A stretch of DNA of 64,000 bases from Haloactinopolyspora alba (GTDB lineage Bacteria; Actinomycetota; Actinomycetes; Jiangellales; Jiangellaceae): positions 142,317-206,316 of the forward strand of contig NZ_PYGE01000009.1 in the NCBI RefSeq assembly GCF_003014555.1, in the 5' to 3' direction. Positions 40,774 through 51,575 of the stretch are shown here, piece after piece; the stretch's first letter is position 1; each line of letters begins with the position of its first letter. The notes under the pieces are model-generated. The model made no database searches and was not told the DNA's origin. It saw only the letters and a list, made by a program, of their open reading frames with translations. The position numbers were made by a program, and so were the translations under genes.

Positions 40774-41583
40774 ATGGCCGGATCAGCGCAGTACACCCAT
40801 GGTCACCACGAGAGCGTGCTGCGCTCGCACGCATGGCGCACTGTCGCCAACTCCGCCGCGTACGTGAGCCCGTGGCTGGTCCCGGGCACCGAGGTGCTCG
40901 ACGTCGGTTGCGGTCCCGGCACGATCACCACCGAGATGGCGTCGCTGGTCTCGCCCGCACGGGTGGTCGGGGTGGACGATGCCGACGTCGTGCTGGCCGG
41001 CGCACGGGAGCACGCGGCCGCGGCAGGGGTGCGCAACGTGGAGTTCCGCGCCGGCGACGCGTTCGGGCTCGAGTTCGCGGGCGCGTCGTTCCACGTGGTC
41101 CACGCGCATCAGGTGCTGCAGCACGTCCCGGACCCGGTGGCCGTCCTCGGTGAGATGGCGCGGGTGTGCCGGCCGGACGGTGTCGTCGCGGCCCGCGACT
41201 CGGACTACTCGGGAATGTTCTGGTTCCCGCAGATCCCGGAGCTGGACGAGTGGTTGCGGCTGTATCGGACGCTGGCCCGGCACAACGGAGGCGAACCGGA
41301 CGCCGGCCGCCGGCTGAAGTCGTGGGCCCGAGCGGCGGGCCTCGACGAGGTCACCGCGTCCGCGAGCGTGTGGTGCTTCGCCGAGGACGCCGACCGGCAG
41401 TGGTGGGCCGCGATGTGGGCGGACCGGGTGCGCGAGTCGTCGTTCGCCCACCAGGCCGTCGAACAGGGACTGGCCACGGTGGCCGACCTGACGAGGATCG
41501 CCGACGGGTGGCGGGCGTGGGCCGAGCACGACGACGGCTGGTTCATGGTGCCGCACGGCGAGATCGTCGCGGCGGTGGGGTGA
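40774..41583 (+). CDS. SAM-dependent methyltransferase (UbiE/methyltransferase-11 type)
   Basis: 269 residues. The SAM site is LDVGCGPGTITTEMASLV, followed by VVGVDDADVVLAGAREHA, GDAFGLEFAGASFHVVHAHQ and QVLQHVPDPVAVLGEMARV. C-terminal residues with several Trp (WCFAEDADRQWWAAMWADRV) are typical of a large actinobacterial subgroup whose substrates are unknown. It is a single gene with its own spacing. Confidence 0.87.
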   Translation: MAGSAQYTHGHHESVLRSHAWRTVANSAAYVSPWLVPGTEVLDVGCGPGTITTEMASLVSPARVVGVDDADVVLAGAREHAAAAGVRNVEFRAGDAFGLEFAGASFHVVHAHQVLQHVPDPVAVLGEMARVCRPDGVVAARDSDYSGMFWFPQIPELDEWLRLYRTLARHNGGEPDAGRRLKSWARAAGLDEVTASASVWCFAEDADRQWWAAMWADRVRESSFAHQAVEQGLATVADLTRIADGWRAWAEHDDGWFMVPHGEIVAAVG

Positions 41584-41683
41584 CCGGCCGCCGATCGTGA
41601 CGCGGGCCACGACCTGTATTCTGGCGGGGACGAGTACGGGCATCGGATTAGTGCCGAAGCCCGAGCGATACTAGGGTCTCCCT

Positions 41684-44701
<3,018 letters not shown>

Positions 44702-44723
44702 CTCCACGGGGGACGTGGCGCGG

Positions 44724-45062
44724 TCAGCCGATGTCGTGCTGGTGCCGCGGATCGTCTTCGTCGGGGTGTTCGCCGCGCGCGTGGTCGGCGTGGAACAGCG
44801 CCTGTTCGAGCAGCTGACGCACGTGCGTGTCGGCCGCGTGGTAGTACACGAACGTCCCGTCGCGGCGGCTGGACACCAGCCCGGCGAGCCGGAGCTTGGC
44901 GAGGTGCTGGCTGACGGCGGTCGACGTCGAGCCGACCAGCTCGGCGAGGCAGTTGACCGACGACTCGCCCTGCAGCAGCGCCCACATGATCTTGACGCGG
45001 GTGGGCTCCGCCAGCATCCGCATGGCATCGGCAGCCCGGTCGACCTGCTCGGTGCTGGGCAT
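44724..45062 (-). CDS. ArsR family metal sensor (NmtR/KmtR-like)
   Basis: 112 residues from the ATG of MPSTEQVDRAAD; a GTG nine codons upstream is possible, but the longest frame would cover the operator. The winged helix reads LAEPTRVKIMWALLQG, SSVNCLAELVGSTSTAVSQH and LVSSRRDGTFVYYHAAD. The last helix DTHVRQLLEQALFHADHARG and the His-rich tail (DDPRHQHDIG) resemble the alpha-5 His/Asp metal site of mycobacterial nickel/cobalt sensors. It is divergent from a cation exporter gene, which it very likely represses. Confidence 0.85.
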   Translation of the reverse strand: MPSTEQVDRAADAMRMLAEPTRVKIMWALLQGESSVNCLAELVGSTSTAVSQHLAKLRLAGLVSSRRDGTFVYYHAADTHVRQLLEQALFHADHARGEHPDEDDPRHQHDIG

Positions 45063-45125
45063 CTGAAAGCCGGTCAGCGATTCGTGCACGAGCGCGAGCG
45101 TAACGCTGTGAACACTAGTTGCGCA

Positions 45126-45143
45126 TCTACGCAATTACGTAGA
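45126..45143. promoter_or_regulatory. Operator of the metal sensor/CDF exporter pair
   Basis: TCTACGCAATTACGTAGA is a dyad of two 6-bp arms around six bases, located eleven bases before the exporter's start codon and between the divergent genes. Its position predicts control of both by the ArsR-type sensor. Confidence 0.6.
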
Positions 45144-45153
45144 CAATGCATCG

Positions 45154-46170
45154 ATGACGGATCACCACACCGGGGACGGTCACGAACACGAACACGAACA
45201 CCCCGACGGGGCCGTCCGGCGCGTCCTGCACGCGCTCAAACCACACAGCCACGACTCGGCGACGGCCATCGAGAGCGCGGAGAGCAGCGCCGGCGCCGGG
45301 GTCCGGGCGGCCTGGATCAGCCTGATCGGCATGATGGCGACCGCCGCGGTGCAGCTGGCGATCGTGGCGATCAGCGGCTCGCTGGGGCTGCTGGCCGACA
45401 CCGTGCACAACCTCGGACACGCGATCACGACCATCCCGCTGCTCGTGGCGTTCAGGCTCGGCCTGAGGCCGCCGACCAGCAGGTTCCCGTACGGTTACCG
45501 GCGCGCCGAGGACGTCGCCGGCATCCTGATCGCACTGGTCATCGCGCTTTCGGCCGCTCTGATCGTCGCCGAGTCCGTGGGTGCCCTGCTCGACCCACGG
45601 GCGATGACGAACACCGGCTGGGTACTGGCGGCCGCGCTCGCAGGTGCCGTAGGCAACGAGCTCGTGGCGGTGTACCGCATCCGGGTCGGCCGGCGCATCG
45701 GGTCGGCCGCGCTCGTCGCGGAGGGGCAACACGCCCGGGCGGACGGCCTGACGTCGCTGGTCGTCGTGTTCGGTGTCGTCGGCACCTGGCTCGGTTTCCC
45801 GCGCGCCGACGCCGTCGTCGGTCTCGTGGTCGCCGCGGCGATCCTGTGGTTGCTGGTGACATCGGCGCGCACCATCGTGCGCCGGCTGATGGACGGTGTC
45901 GACGACGGCACCGTCGACTCGATCGCCACGGTCGCCGGGGCCGTTCCGGGCGTTCGCGGCGTCGGCCGCGTCCGCGCCCGCTGGACCGGCCACCGCATCG
46001 AGGCGGACGTGGAGGTGTCCGTCGACGGCGCCGTGCCGGTGCGTGACGGGCACCTGATCGCCGCCGACGTGCTGGCCGCGCTCGTCCGGCAGGTGCCGCA
46101 CCTGCACCATGCCGTCGTCCACCTCGAGCCGGCGGACGGCATGGCTCGCCCGGACGTGCCGGTGACATGA
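45154..46170 (+). CDS. Cation diffusion facilitator family metal exporter
   Basis: 338 residues. A His-rich N-terminus (HHTGDGHEHEHEH) precedes six membrane segments. The transport-site ligands are in LADTVHNLGH (Asp, His) of helix 2 and EGQHARADGLTSLVVV (His, Asp) of helix 5. The C-terminal ~85 residues are the cytoplasmic metallochaperone-like domain, ending with LHHAVVHLEPAD. It exports divalent cations such as Zn, Co or Ni in exchange for protons; the divergent NmtR-like sensor favours Ni or Co. Confidence 0.92.
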   Translation: MTDHHTGDGHEHEHEHPDGAVRRVLHALKPHSHDSATAIESAESSAGAGVRAAWISLIGMMATAAVQLAIVAISGSLGLLADTVHNLGHAITTIPLLVAFRLGLRPPTSRFPYGYRRAEDVAGILIALVIALSAALIVAESVGALLDPRAMTNTGWVLAAALAGAVGNELVAVYRIRVGRRIGSAALVAEGQHARADGLTSLVVVFGVVGTWLGFPRADAVVGLVVAAAILWLLVTSARTIVRRLMDGVDDGTVDSIATVAGAVPGVRGVGRVRARWTGHRIEADVEVSVDGAVPVRDGHLIAADVLAALVRQVPHLHHAVVHLEPADGMARPDVPVT

Positions 46171-46235
46171 CGTCGTCCGTGCAGGGTCCGGCTGCGCCGC
46201 GGGCCTTCTCCCGCGGGCCAATGTCGTGCAATGAA

Positions 46236-46254
46236 TTAGGTCAGCCTATCCTTG
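46236..46254. promoter_or_regulatory. Iron box (IdeR/DmdR-type operator)
   Basis: TTAGGTCAGCCTATCCTTG matches the actinobacterial consensus TTAGGTTAGSCTAACCTAA at most positions, including both TTAGG and CCT cores. It lies five bases before the start of a siderophore-binding lipoprotein gene, so iron-replete repression of that gene is strongly suggested. The ATG is so close that the transcript may be leaderless. Confidence 0.8.
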
Positions 46255-46258
46255 GCAC

Positions 46259-47326
46259 ATGACTGTCTTCCGCACCCGGCATTTGCGCTCGTCCCGAACA
46301 GGTTCGATGGCCGCCGTCGTCCTGACCGCACTGTGCGCGCTCGTCGCGTGCGGAGGCGCGGACACCGAGGCCGTAGGCGAGACCCAGAGTGGCGACGATG
46401 ATTCCGCCACTGCCGGGGCCCCGCAGTTCCCCGCCTCCGTAGAGCACCGCTACGGCACCACCGAGCTCGAAGAGGCGCCGGAACGGATCGTCACGCTCGG
46501 CTTCAGTGATCAAGACGCGGTGCTGGCCTTCGGCATCACGCCCGTCGCCGTCACGTACTGGTACGGCGACCATCCGCACGCCGTATGGCCCTGGGCGCAG
46601 GAAGCGCTCGGGAACGCCGAGCCCGTCGTACTCAACGACGGCACCTTCACCGGCCAGCAGAACTTCGACTACGAGCGGATCGCCGGGCTCGAGCCGGACC
46701 TGATCGTCGGCCTCTACACCGGGATGACCCAAGAGGAGTACGAGACGCTGTCGCGGATCGCGCCCACGGTCGCATCGTCGGGGGACTATCCCGAGTACGG
46801 CATGCCGTGGCAGGAGAGCACCCGGATGGTCGGGCAGATCCTGGGCCAGCCGGAGCGCGCGGAGCGGATGATCGCCGAGGTGGACCAGATGTTCACCGAC
46901 GCCGCCGCAGCGCATCCCGAGTTCGAGGGCGTCGAGATGGTCGTCGCCGAGATGTTCGAACCGGGATCGTCATTCGTGCGTAGCGCCACCGACCCGCGCA
47001 CGGTGTTCATGACGTCGTTGGGCTTCGAACTCCCAGCCGAGATCGCCGAACTCGCGGGCGATCGCGACGGAGCGGAGATCAGCGACGAACTGATGACCAA
47101 GCTCGACCGCGAGCTGCTGATCTGGAACGTCGGCAGCGATCCGTCGCTGCGTGAGCAGATCGAGAACAAGCCGCTGTACTCCAGCCTCGACGCGGTGCAG
47201 GACGGGCGTGTGCTGTTCATCGAGGACCCGTTGGTGTCCGGAGCGCTCACCTGGTCCACCGTGCTGAGCCTGCCGTATGCCCTGGAACACCTGGTACCCG
47301 AGTTGGCGGCTGCCGTCGGCAGCTGA
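46259..47326 (+). CDS. Iron-siderophore ABC transporter substrate-binding lipoprotein
   Basis: 355 residues. The signal peptide ends in a lipobox-like LVACGG (VVLTALCALVACGG). RIVTLGFSDQDAVLAFGITP, then VAVTYWYGD, IAGLEPDLIVGLY and YETLSRIAPTV are the standard blocks of FhuD/FecB-type binding proteins; the fold has two lobes joined by one helix. Partner permease and ATPase genes are not adjacent. Control by the iron box directly upstream supports a role in ferric siderophore uptake. Confidence 0.92.
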   Translation: MTVFRTRHLRSSRTGSMAAVVLTALCALVACGGADTEAVGETQSGDDDSATAGAPQFPASVEHRYGTTELEEAPERIVTLGFSDQDAVLAFGITPVAVTYWYGDHPHAVWPWAQEALGNAEPVVLNDGTFTGQQNFDYERIAGLEPDLIVGLYTGMTQEEYETLSRIAPTVASSGDYPEYGMPWQESTRMVGQILGQPERAERMIAEVDQMFTDAAAAHPEFEGVEMVVAEMFEPGSSFVRSATDPRTVFMTSLGFELPAEIAELAGDRDGAEISDELMTKLDRELLIWNVGSDPSLREQIENKPLYSSLDAVQDGRVLFIEDPLVSGALTWSTVLSLPYALEHLVPELAAAVGS

Positions 47327-47405
47327 GACGTCGGCCCTCGACACCGGTCGGGCGCGGCGAGCCGTCGTCTACCAGATCGTCGGGTGGGTCGGTGACCGGT
47401 AGGGC

Positions 47406-48029
47406 TCAGGGCCGGCGCGCCCAGAACAGCGCGTGAGCGCTGTCGCCCTCCGGGACGACGTCGCTGTGCTCGACGTCCAGCCCGACGTCGGTGATCCAGG
47501 AACGGTAGGTCGCCGCGTCGGCGTGGCTCCACCACATGGTTGCGCCGCCACCGAGCCAGTCGTCGTCGGTGCCGGTCCAGGCGCCGTGACCCGTCGTCGC
47601 GAGCAGCAGGCCGCCGGGCCGCAACCAGCCGGCGATACGGCGCAACAGCGGCGGCTGTTCGGCCAGGGGCAGGTGGATCACCGTGTACAGGCACACGACG
47701 GCGTCGAACGATGCGTCCGGGAACTCGACGTCGGTGACATCGGACTGCAGGAACGTCGCCGTGGGAGCGAGCTCACGGGCCCTGCGTACCTGCACCTCGC
47801 TGAAGTCCACGCCGGTGACCGCGTACCCGGCGGCGGACAACTCTCGGCTCACCGGCACGCCGCAACCGCACCCGAGGTCCAGCACCTCGCCGCCGGCCGG
47901 GATGCGTCGACGCAGTTCAGCGATCCAGGGCTGGTACCGGTCGTCGTTGCCGCCGTCGTCGGCGCGATACTGGTAGGAGATGGCGTCGTAGCCGAGCCGG
48001 ACGGTTCGTTTCGGATCGTCGGAGGTCAC
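47406..48029 (-). CDS. Class I SAM-dependent methyltransferase
   Basis: 207 residues from a GTG (product begins MTSDDPKRTVRLGYDAISYQ). SAM motif VLDLGCGCGVPVSRELSAAG, then VTGVDFSEVQVRRARELAP and DASFDAVVCLYTVIHLPLAE, WLRPGGLLLATTGH. Segments TDDDWLGGGATMWWSHADA and SDVVPEGDSAHALFWARRP are typical of a common actinobacterial small-molecule methyltransferase group. Substrate is not evident. The frame open further upstream is not convincing. Confidence 0.87.
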   Translation of the reverse strand: MTSDDPKRTVRLGYDAISYQYRADDGGNDDRYQPWIAELRRRIPAGGEVLDLGCGCGVPVSRELSAAGYAVTGVDFSEVQVRRARELAPTATFLQSDVTDVEFPDASFDAVVCLYTVIHLPLAEQPPLLRRIAGWLRPGGLLLATTGHGAWTGTDDDWLGGGATMWWSHADAATYRSWITDVGLDVEHSDVVPEGDSAHALFWARRP

Positions 48030-48099
48030 GATGCAGGACGGTAGGGCTGCACGGCCCCGGAACGCGAGCGGGTTTCGACCCGACGTCGGCGCCGAGAAC

Positions 48100-48294
48100 T
48101 CACGTGCCGTCGATCGGCGCCGCCGGCGCCGGCGCTTCGGACACGTACACCCGGATCTCGACGAGGTCACCGTCGAGATCCGCGCCGGCGCTGAACGTCG
48201 TGTCGCCCGCCGCGATACGCGCCGCTTCCGCAGTTGTGATGTGCAGTTCCAGTTCGGTGCCCTCAGGTGCGGACCTCAGGTTGGCAGAAGCCAC
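48100..48294 (-). CDS. Small hypothetical protein (64 aa), last host gene before the prophage
   Basis: A GTG with GGAGGGGG about six bases upstream opens VASANLRSAPEGTELELHIT. Alternating hydrophobic residues suggest a beta-sandwich or strand-rich small domain (AGADLDGDLVEIRVYVSEA). No family is recognised. The 150 bp between it and the rnpB fragment show nothing coding. Confidence 0.5.
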   Translation of the reverse strand: MASANLRSAPEGTELELHITTAEAARIAAGDTTFSAGADLDGDLVEIRVYVSEAPAPAAPIDGT

Positions 48295-48445
48295 GGTGCC
48301 CCCTCCGGATCGTCGCCTGCGAGCACCGTACTGCACCGGTGCTGGGGTGTTCCACAAAGCTGACATCTCGGGCGCCGTAGGTCACACAGCGTGCCACGTG
48401 CTCGCTTCGGACCTGCCGAGCGCTCCGGGATCGGCGTATCGCAGC

Positions 48446-48515
48446 AGGTGAAAAGGACGAGCCGGCCTGTAAGCCGGATTCTGTCCGTCGCGACATGGCT
48501 AGGCCGCTGACCAGC
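48446..48515 (-). ncRNA. rnpB: 3' end of RNase P RNA (rnpB), prophage attachment site
   Basis: Read on the minus strand, the segment gives AGCGGCCTAG, then GGACAGAATCCGGCTTACAG and GGCCGGCTCGTCC, followed by TTTTCACCT. These are the conserved terminal elements of bacterial type A RNase P RNA (compare GGCCTAG...GACAGAACCCGGCTTAT in E. coli). The rest of the RNA gene would have to continue to the right but integrase sequence lies there instead. The fragment therefore looks like the att core left on one side after integration; a complete rnpB gene should stand at the far end of the prophage, outside this window. Confidence 0.8.
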
Positions 48516-48559
48516 GTGTGAGCGCCGATGGGGCAACATCAAGGCACGTTGAGGGCACA

Positions 48560-49750
48560 TCAGATCACGTCCTTGAGTGCTTCCTCGGTCGCCGCCACGG
48601 CACGTTCCTCGTCGCTCGGCATCAGGTGCGCGTACGTCCTCAACGTCTCTGCCGGGTCCTCATGACCGAGCCGGTCCGCGACCGCTCGCACCGACAGACC
48701 CTCGGAGATCAACACCGAGGCGTGATGGTGCCGCAGATCGTGCCAACCCGCTCGCTGCCGCAGCCCCATGCCGTCGACAGCGTCGCGCCAGATGTGGCCA
48801 GCGCGGCTCCGGCCTACTGGCGTGCCGGCGGCCGTGGTGAACACCAGGCCCGCGGATCCGGGCGAGTACGTCGCAAGGTGATCGGCCAGCATCACCGCGA
48901 CCGGTCCAGGCACCGGCACCGACCGATCAGCGGCCGGAGTCTTCACGGGGCCGAACACCGGCTCGCTACGTTCGTCGACACCCTCGAGCTGACGGTCTAT
49001 CCGCAGGACGGCGCGCTTCGGTGGCACATCGCTGCGCAGATGCAGGGCAGGGGAGAGGTGGTCGATCGTAAGGCCGCGTAGCTCGCCGGATCGCAGGCCC
49101 GTCGCAGGCACCATGGCGCGATACCGGGCGCCGACCCTCTCCGCGATGTGTCCGACCTGCTTGACCGTTAGCGGCACTACCTTCGCCGACGACTTCTCGG
49201 GCAGCTTGATCTTCACGCACGGATTCGACGGGATGACCCTGTCGATCAAGGCGGCCTTGAAGACGCTGGCGATGTAGGTGTGCACGACCTCGACGGTGCT
49301 CGGCGCGAGCTCGGCTGCGGCCTGGGTGACGACGCGCTGCACGTCGGACCGCCGGATCGTCGACATCTGGCGATCGCCGATGACCGGGTACACCCACAAC
49401 CGCAGCCGGCTCTCTGCCTGTCGGGCTGTCGAAGGCCGGTGATGGAGCTGGTCGATGCGCCACTGCTCGGCGTATTGCCGGAAGGCGATCCTGCCGGCGG
49501 CCGGGTCGATGTAGGTGTCTGTGTTCACCTGCTCGCGGATCTTCGCGTCGAACGCCGAGGCGCAGGTGTTCGGGTCCTTGCCATCCTTCTTCGGGAAGCT
49601 CTTCTTCCGTTGCGCCCCCGCGTCGTCGCGGTACCTGACCTGCCATCGGTCGCCTTGGCCGTGTTGAGGAGTCGGGACAAGGTTGTGCTGTCGGCAGCGC
49701 GGCTCGTCGGGCGCCGGGCGGGACTTGTGCCAGCGGTCAGTTATCGCCAT
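48560..49750 (-). CDS. int: Phage tyrosine integrase
   Basis: 396 residues from the ATG of MAITDRWHKS, 14 bases inside the repressor gene; earlier starts are possible. An N-terminal arm-binding region (RWQVRYRDDAGAQRKKSF) precedes the core-binding SAM-like domain (FRQYAEQWRIDQLHHRPSTA). Catalytic residues are R220 (ATGLRSGELRGL), K270 (GPVKTPAADR), H337 and R340 (WHDLRHHHAS), H363 (LGHEDP) and nucleophile Y373 (RTYAHLM). Its location beside the rnpB fragment fits site-specific integration there. Confidence 0.93.
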   Translation of the reverse strand: MAITDRWHKSRPAPDEPRCRQHNLVPTPQHGQGDRWQVRYRDDAGAQRKKSFPKKDGKDPNTCASAFDAKIREQVNTDTYIDPAAGRIAFRQYAEQWRIDQLHHRPSTARQAESRLRLWVYPVIGDRQMSTIRRSDVQRVVTQAAAELAPSTVEVVHTYIASVFKAALIDRVIPSNPCVKIKLPEKSSAKVVPLTVKQVGHIAERVGARYRAMVPATGLRSGELRGLTIDHLSPALHLRSDVPPKRAVLRIDRQLEGVDERSEPVFGPVKTPAADRSVPVPGPVAVMLADHLATYSPGSAGLVFTTAAGTPVGRSRAGHIWRDAVDGMGLRQRAGWHDLRHHHASVLISEGLSVRAVADRLGHEDPAETLRTYAHLMPSDEERAVAATEEALKDVI

Positions 49751-50531
49751 GGTCGCGTCCGTCCTCATCGGAGGTCGTGGACCCGGTCTCTTGAAGTGAC
49801 CGATTGGCCGCCGCGGCGGCCTGTTCAATGTCAGCGTTGGGCGACTCGTGTTGCATCATGTGCGCGAGCCTGTTCAGCTTTCGCAGGGCGTCTTCACTAT
49901 CCACCTTCGCTTCAGCGAGTTCCTCGTATGCGGTGCCGAGGCGCTTCTCCAGGCGCTGGATCTGCGGCCGATTCTCCATCACGCCGATGACATTGCGGTA
50001 GTCCTCAAGCTCCGCAAGCTCGCTCGTCAACGTGTCGACCATCGCCCTTGCGACACGCTGGCGGCGAGACGCTCTGTTGAAGTCCTCGACGGCCTGTAGA
50101 TGTTTCTTCTCGAGGTCCTTCGATCGCCACTCGCTATCGGGTACCTCGGTTCGGAACTCCCGGTCTGGCCGTCCTGGCAACGGGTTTCCACCCCTCACCC
50201 ACTGACGCATGCGATAAGGCGGAACTCGCAGCGTCGGAGCGACCCATACGCGGTCTTCATCGATGTGGGGGGTAAATAGGTGTACCGGCGCGACATCGAG
50301 AGCAACCGCAAGTATCAGTGCTTCGTCGAGGGAGACGCCACGCGACCGGTTCTCGATCTTCGAGATTGCTGCCCGGTCGAGCTTGCCGCCGAGCTCCGCG
50401 ATTCGCTGGGCCAGCCCTTCGGCGCTGAGTTCGCGCCGCGCACGGATCTTCGGCAACTGGTCGACGAGCACGGCACTTGGCTCCGCGAACTCCTCACCCA
50501 TCGGCCCCGGCCCGGCTTGGTCGTTGTTCAT
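49737..50531 (-). CDS. XRE family phage repressor-like protein
   Basis: 264 residues. The helix-turn-helix is in IRARRELSAEGLAQRIAELG and KLDRAAISKIENRSRGVSLD. The middle has VHLFTPHIDEDRVWVAPTLR, and the C-terminal ~130 residues form charged helices, probably a coiled coil (QRVARAMVDTLTSELAELED, RLEKRLGTAYEELAEAKVD), suitable for oligomerisation. No protease domain of the CI/LexA type is present, so induction must work differently from lambda. It is divergent from the excisionase gene and coupled by overlap to the integrase, so repressor and integrase are probably co-expressed in the lysogen. Confidence 0.8.
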   Translation of the reverse strand: MNNDQAGPGPMGEEFAEPSAVLVDQLPKIRARRELSAEGLAQRIAELGGKLDRAAISKIENRSRGVSLDEALILAVALDVAPVHLFTPHIDEDRVWVAPTLRVPPYRMRQWVRGGNPLPGRPDREFRTEVPDSEWRSKDLEKKHLQAVEDFNRASRRQRVARAMVDTLTSELAELEDYRNVIGVMENRPQIQRLEKRLGTAYEELAEAKVDSEDALRKLNRLAHMMQHESPNADIEQAAAAANRSLQETGSTTSDEDGRDHGDN

Positions 50532-50560
50532 CGCTTCTCGCTGCTCGACATGCGCGCAAC

Positions 50561-50598
50561 GTTAGCACGAAACAGCGCGAACGTGTACTGTGTTCTAA
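50561..50598. promoter_or_regulatory. Divergent switch promoter of the prophage
   Basis: Between repressor and excisionase lies an AT-richer stretch bounded by TTAG and CTAA and containing GAAC-N9-GTTC (50579-50595). TAACGT (minus strand) and TACTGT or TTCTAA (plus strand) are possible -10 elements. The layout is that of a lysogeny switch; the XRE protein is the expected binder. Confidence 0.4.
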
Positions 50599-50631
50599 GT
50601 CAGACCGACAACGATCGGAAAGCGAGCAGCG

Positions 50632-50856
50632 ATGGACAGGCGCCACCACGGAGAGGGTTCGGCCCGTCGGCCGGACGGTCTCTGGAGTCCCGAAGAGACG
50701 GCCGAGTACCTGGGGGTTCCGCTGCCGACGCTCTACGGCTGGAACTCACGCGGCACAGGCCCGAAGTACATGAAGCTCGGCCGGCATTGCCGATATGACC
50801 CCGCGATCGTGATCGCGTGGGCCGAGTCGCGCTCCGTCGAGCAGTCGGCTCCATAG
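50632..50856 (+). CDS. Excisionase/AlpA-like helix-turn-helix protein
   Basis: 74 residues. LWSPEETAEYLGVPLPTLYG, followed by WNSRGTGPKYMKLGRHCRYD and PAIVIAWAESRSV, is the MerR-like winged helix of the excisionase/DUF helix_turn_helix_17 family. First gene of the rightward early region, placed opposite the repressor, as expected for an Xis that directs the integrase toward excision. ATG start; a weak GGAAAGCGAGC ribosome binding site lies upstream. Confidence 0.85.
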   Translation: MDRRHHGEGSARRPDGLWSPEETAEYLGVPLPTLYGWNSRGTGPKYMKLGRHCRYDPAIVIAWAESRSVEQSAP

Positions 50857-50858
50857 GT

Positions 50859-50890
50859 GGCCGGTCAGGTGGTGGCACACCTGACCGGCC
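50859..50890. terminator. Perfect 13-bp hairpin after the excisionase gene
   Basis: GGCCGGTCAGGTG and its reverse complement enclose a 6-base loop, starting three bases after the excisionase stop. There is no T-tract, so it may be an attenuator or an RNA-processing or stability element rather than a simple terminator. It makes a start of the next gene inside it unlikely. Confidence 0.6.
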
Positions 50891-50946
50891 CGGAGCAGAC
50901 CACGAACGTCACCCGATTTCCACATCACAGCAACGGGGGTTACTCC

Positions 50947-51297
50947 GTGTACGACGCTACACAACTGCAATCTGAGCCGCCTGACGGTCAGTTGGACCTT
51001 CTGACCGACACCATCGCCGACGGCTCCTACGACGGCGTCAACCAGGCCGACGAGAACACCGAGCCCACCTGGGCAGAGCTCGCCGACCGCGAGATCGCCG
51101 CCATGGCCCGGTCCGGCTCCGAGTTCACCTCGAGCGACCTCCGTGAGGTCATTGGCGAACCGGAGCACCCGAACCACTGGGGTCCGCGCTTCACCGCCGC
51201 CCGGCGCGCCGGCGTGATCGAGCTGGTGGCCGTCAGGCCGTCGTCGACGCCGTCCCGCCACGGTGGGCTGGTTCGGGTCTGGCGGGGTGTCACGTGA
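50947..51297 (+). CDS. Hypothetical early phage protein (116 aa)
   Basis: GTG start with CAACGGGGG upstream; the frame opens 30 codons earlier but that part contains the hairpin. An acidic N-terminal half (DLLTDTIADGSYDGVNQADE) is followed by a compact winged-helix-like segment (FTSSDLREVIGEPEHPNHWG, PRFTAARRAGVIELVAVRP). It may bind DNA or regulate the replication genes that follow; no homologue is recalled. It is coupled to the next gene by a GTGA overlap. Confidence 0.55.
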   Translation: MYDATQLQSEPPDGQLDLLTDTIADGSYDGVNQADENTEPTWAELADREIAAMARSGSEFTSSDLREVIGEPEHPNHWGPRFTAARRAGVIELVAVRPSSTPSRHGGLVRVWRGVT

Positions 51298-51575
51298 CCT
51301 CCGTCGCCGGGCAGTGCCCGGCCACCCAGGCTTTCCCCGGAGCGAATCGGGCGGATCGAAGTGCCGAGGCTGACAGACCCAGCCGGTTCGACGAGGTCCG
51401 TGCGCTCTATGAGGCACTCGCCGACGACTTCCGGGCCACGGTCGAGCGCGTGCCCGACGAGTACGGCCCGATCCCACTGCCCGAACTTCGTGCCGTCCTC
51501 GAACGTCAGCGCGAGTGGATGAAGCTGGTGGTGGACGAGGCTCACGCGCTCGCCTGGGCGGAGATCACTGGCTGA
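51294..51575 (+). CDS. Hypothetical early phage protein (93 aa)
   Basis: GTG start overlapping the previous stop. After a polar N-terminus comes a long amphipathic helix pair (FDEVRALYEALADDFRATVE, LPELRAVLERQREWMKLVVD). No family is recognised. Its stop overlaps the start of the initiator-like gene by one base (TGATG), so all three genes are translated together. Confidence 0.5.
   Translation: MTSVAGQCPATQAFPGANRADRSAEADRPSRFDEVRALYEALADDFRATVERVPDEYGPIPLPELRAVLERQREWMKLVVDEAHALAWAEITG

Noticed and set aside
41584..41683. T-box leader before the glycyl-tRNA synthetase gene
   Set aside because: A hairpin is present, but there is no T-box core sequence or terminator/antiterminator pair.
48446..48560. 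tRNA gene as prophage attachment site
   Set aside because: No cloverleaf or anticodon arm could be drawn; the sequence fits the RNase P RNA terminus instead.
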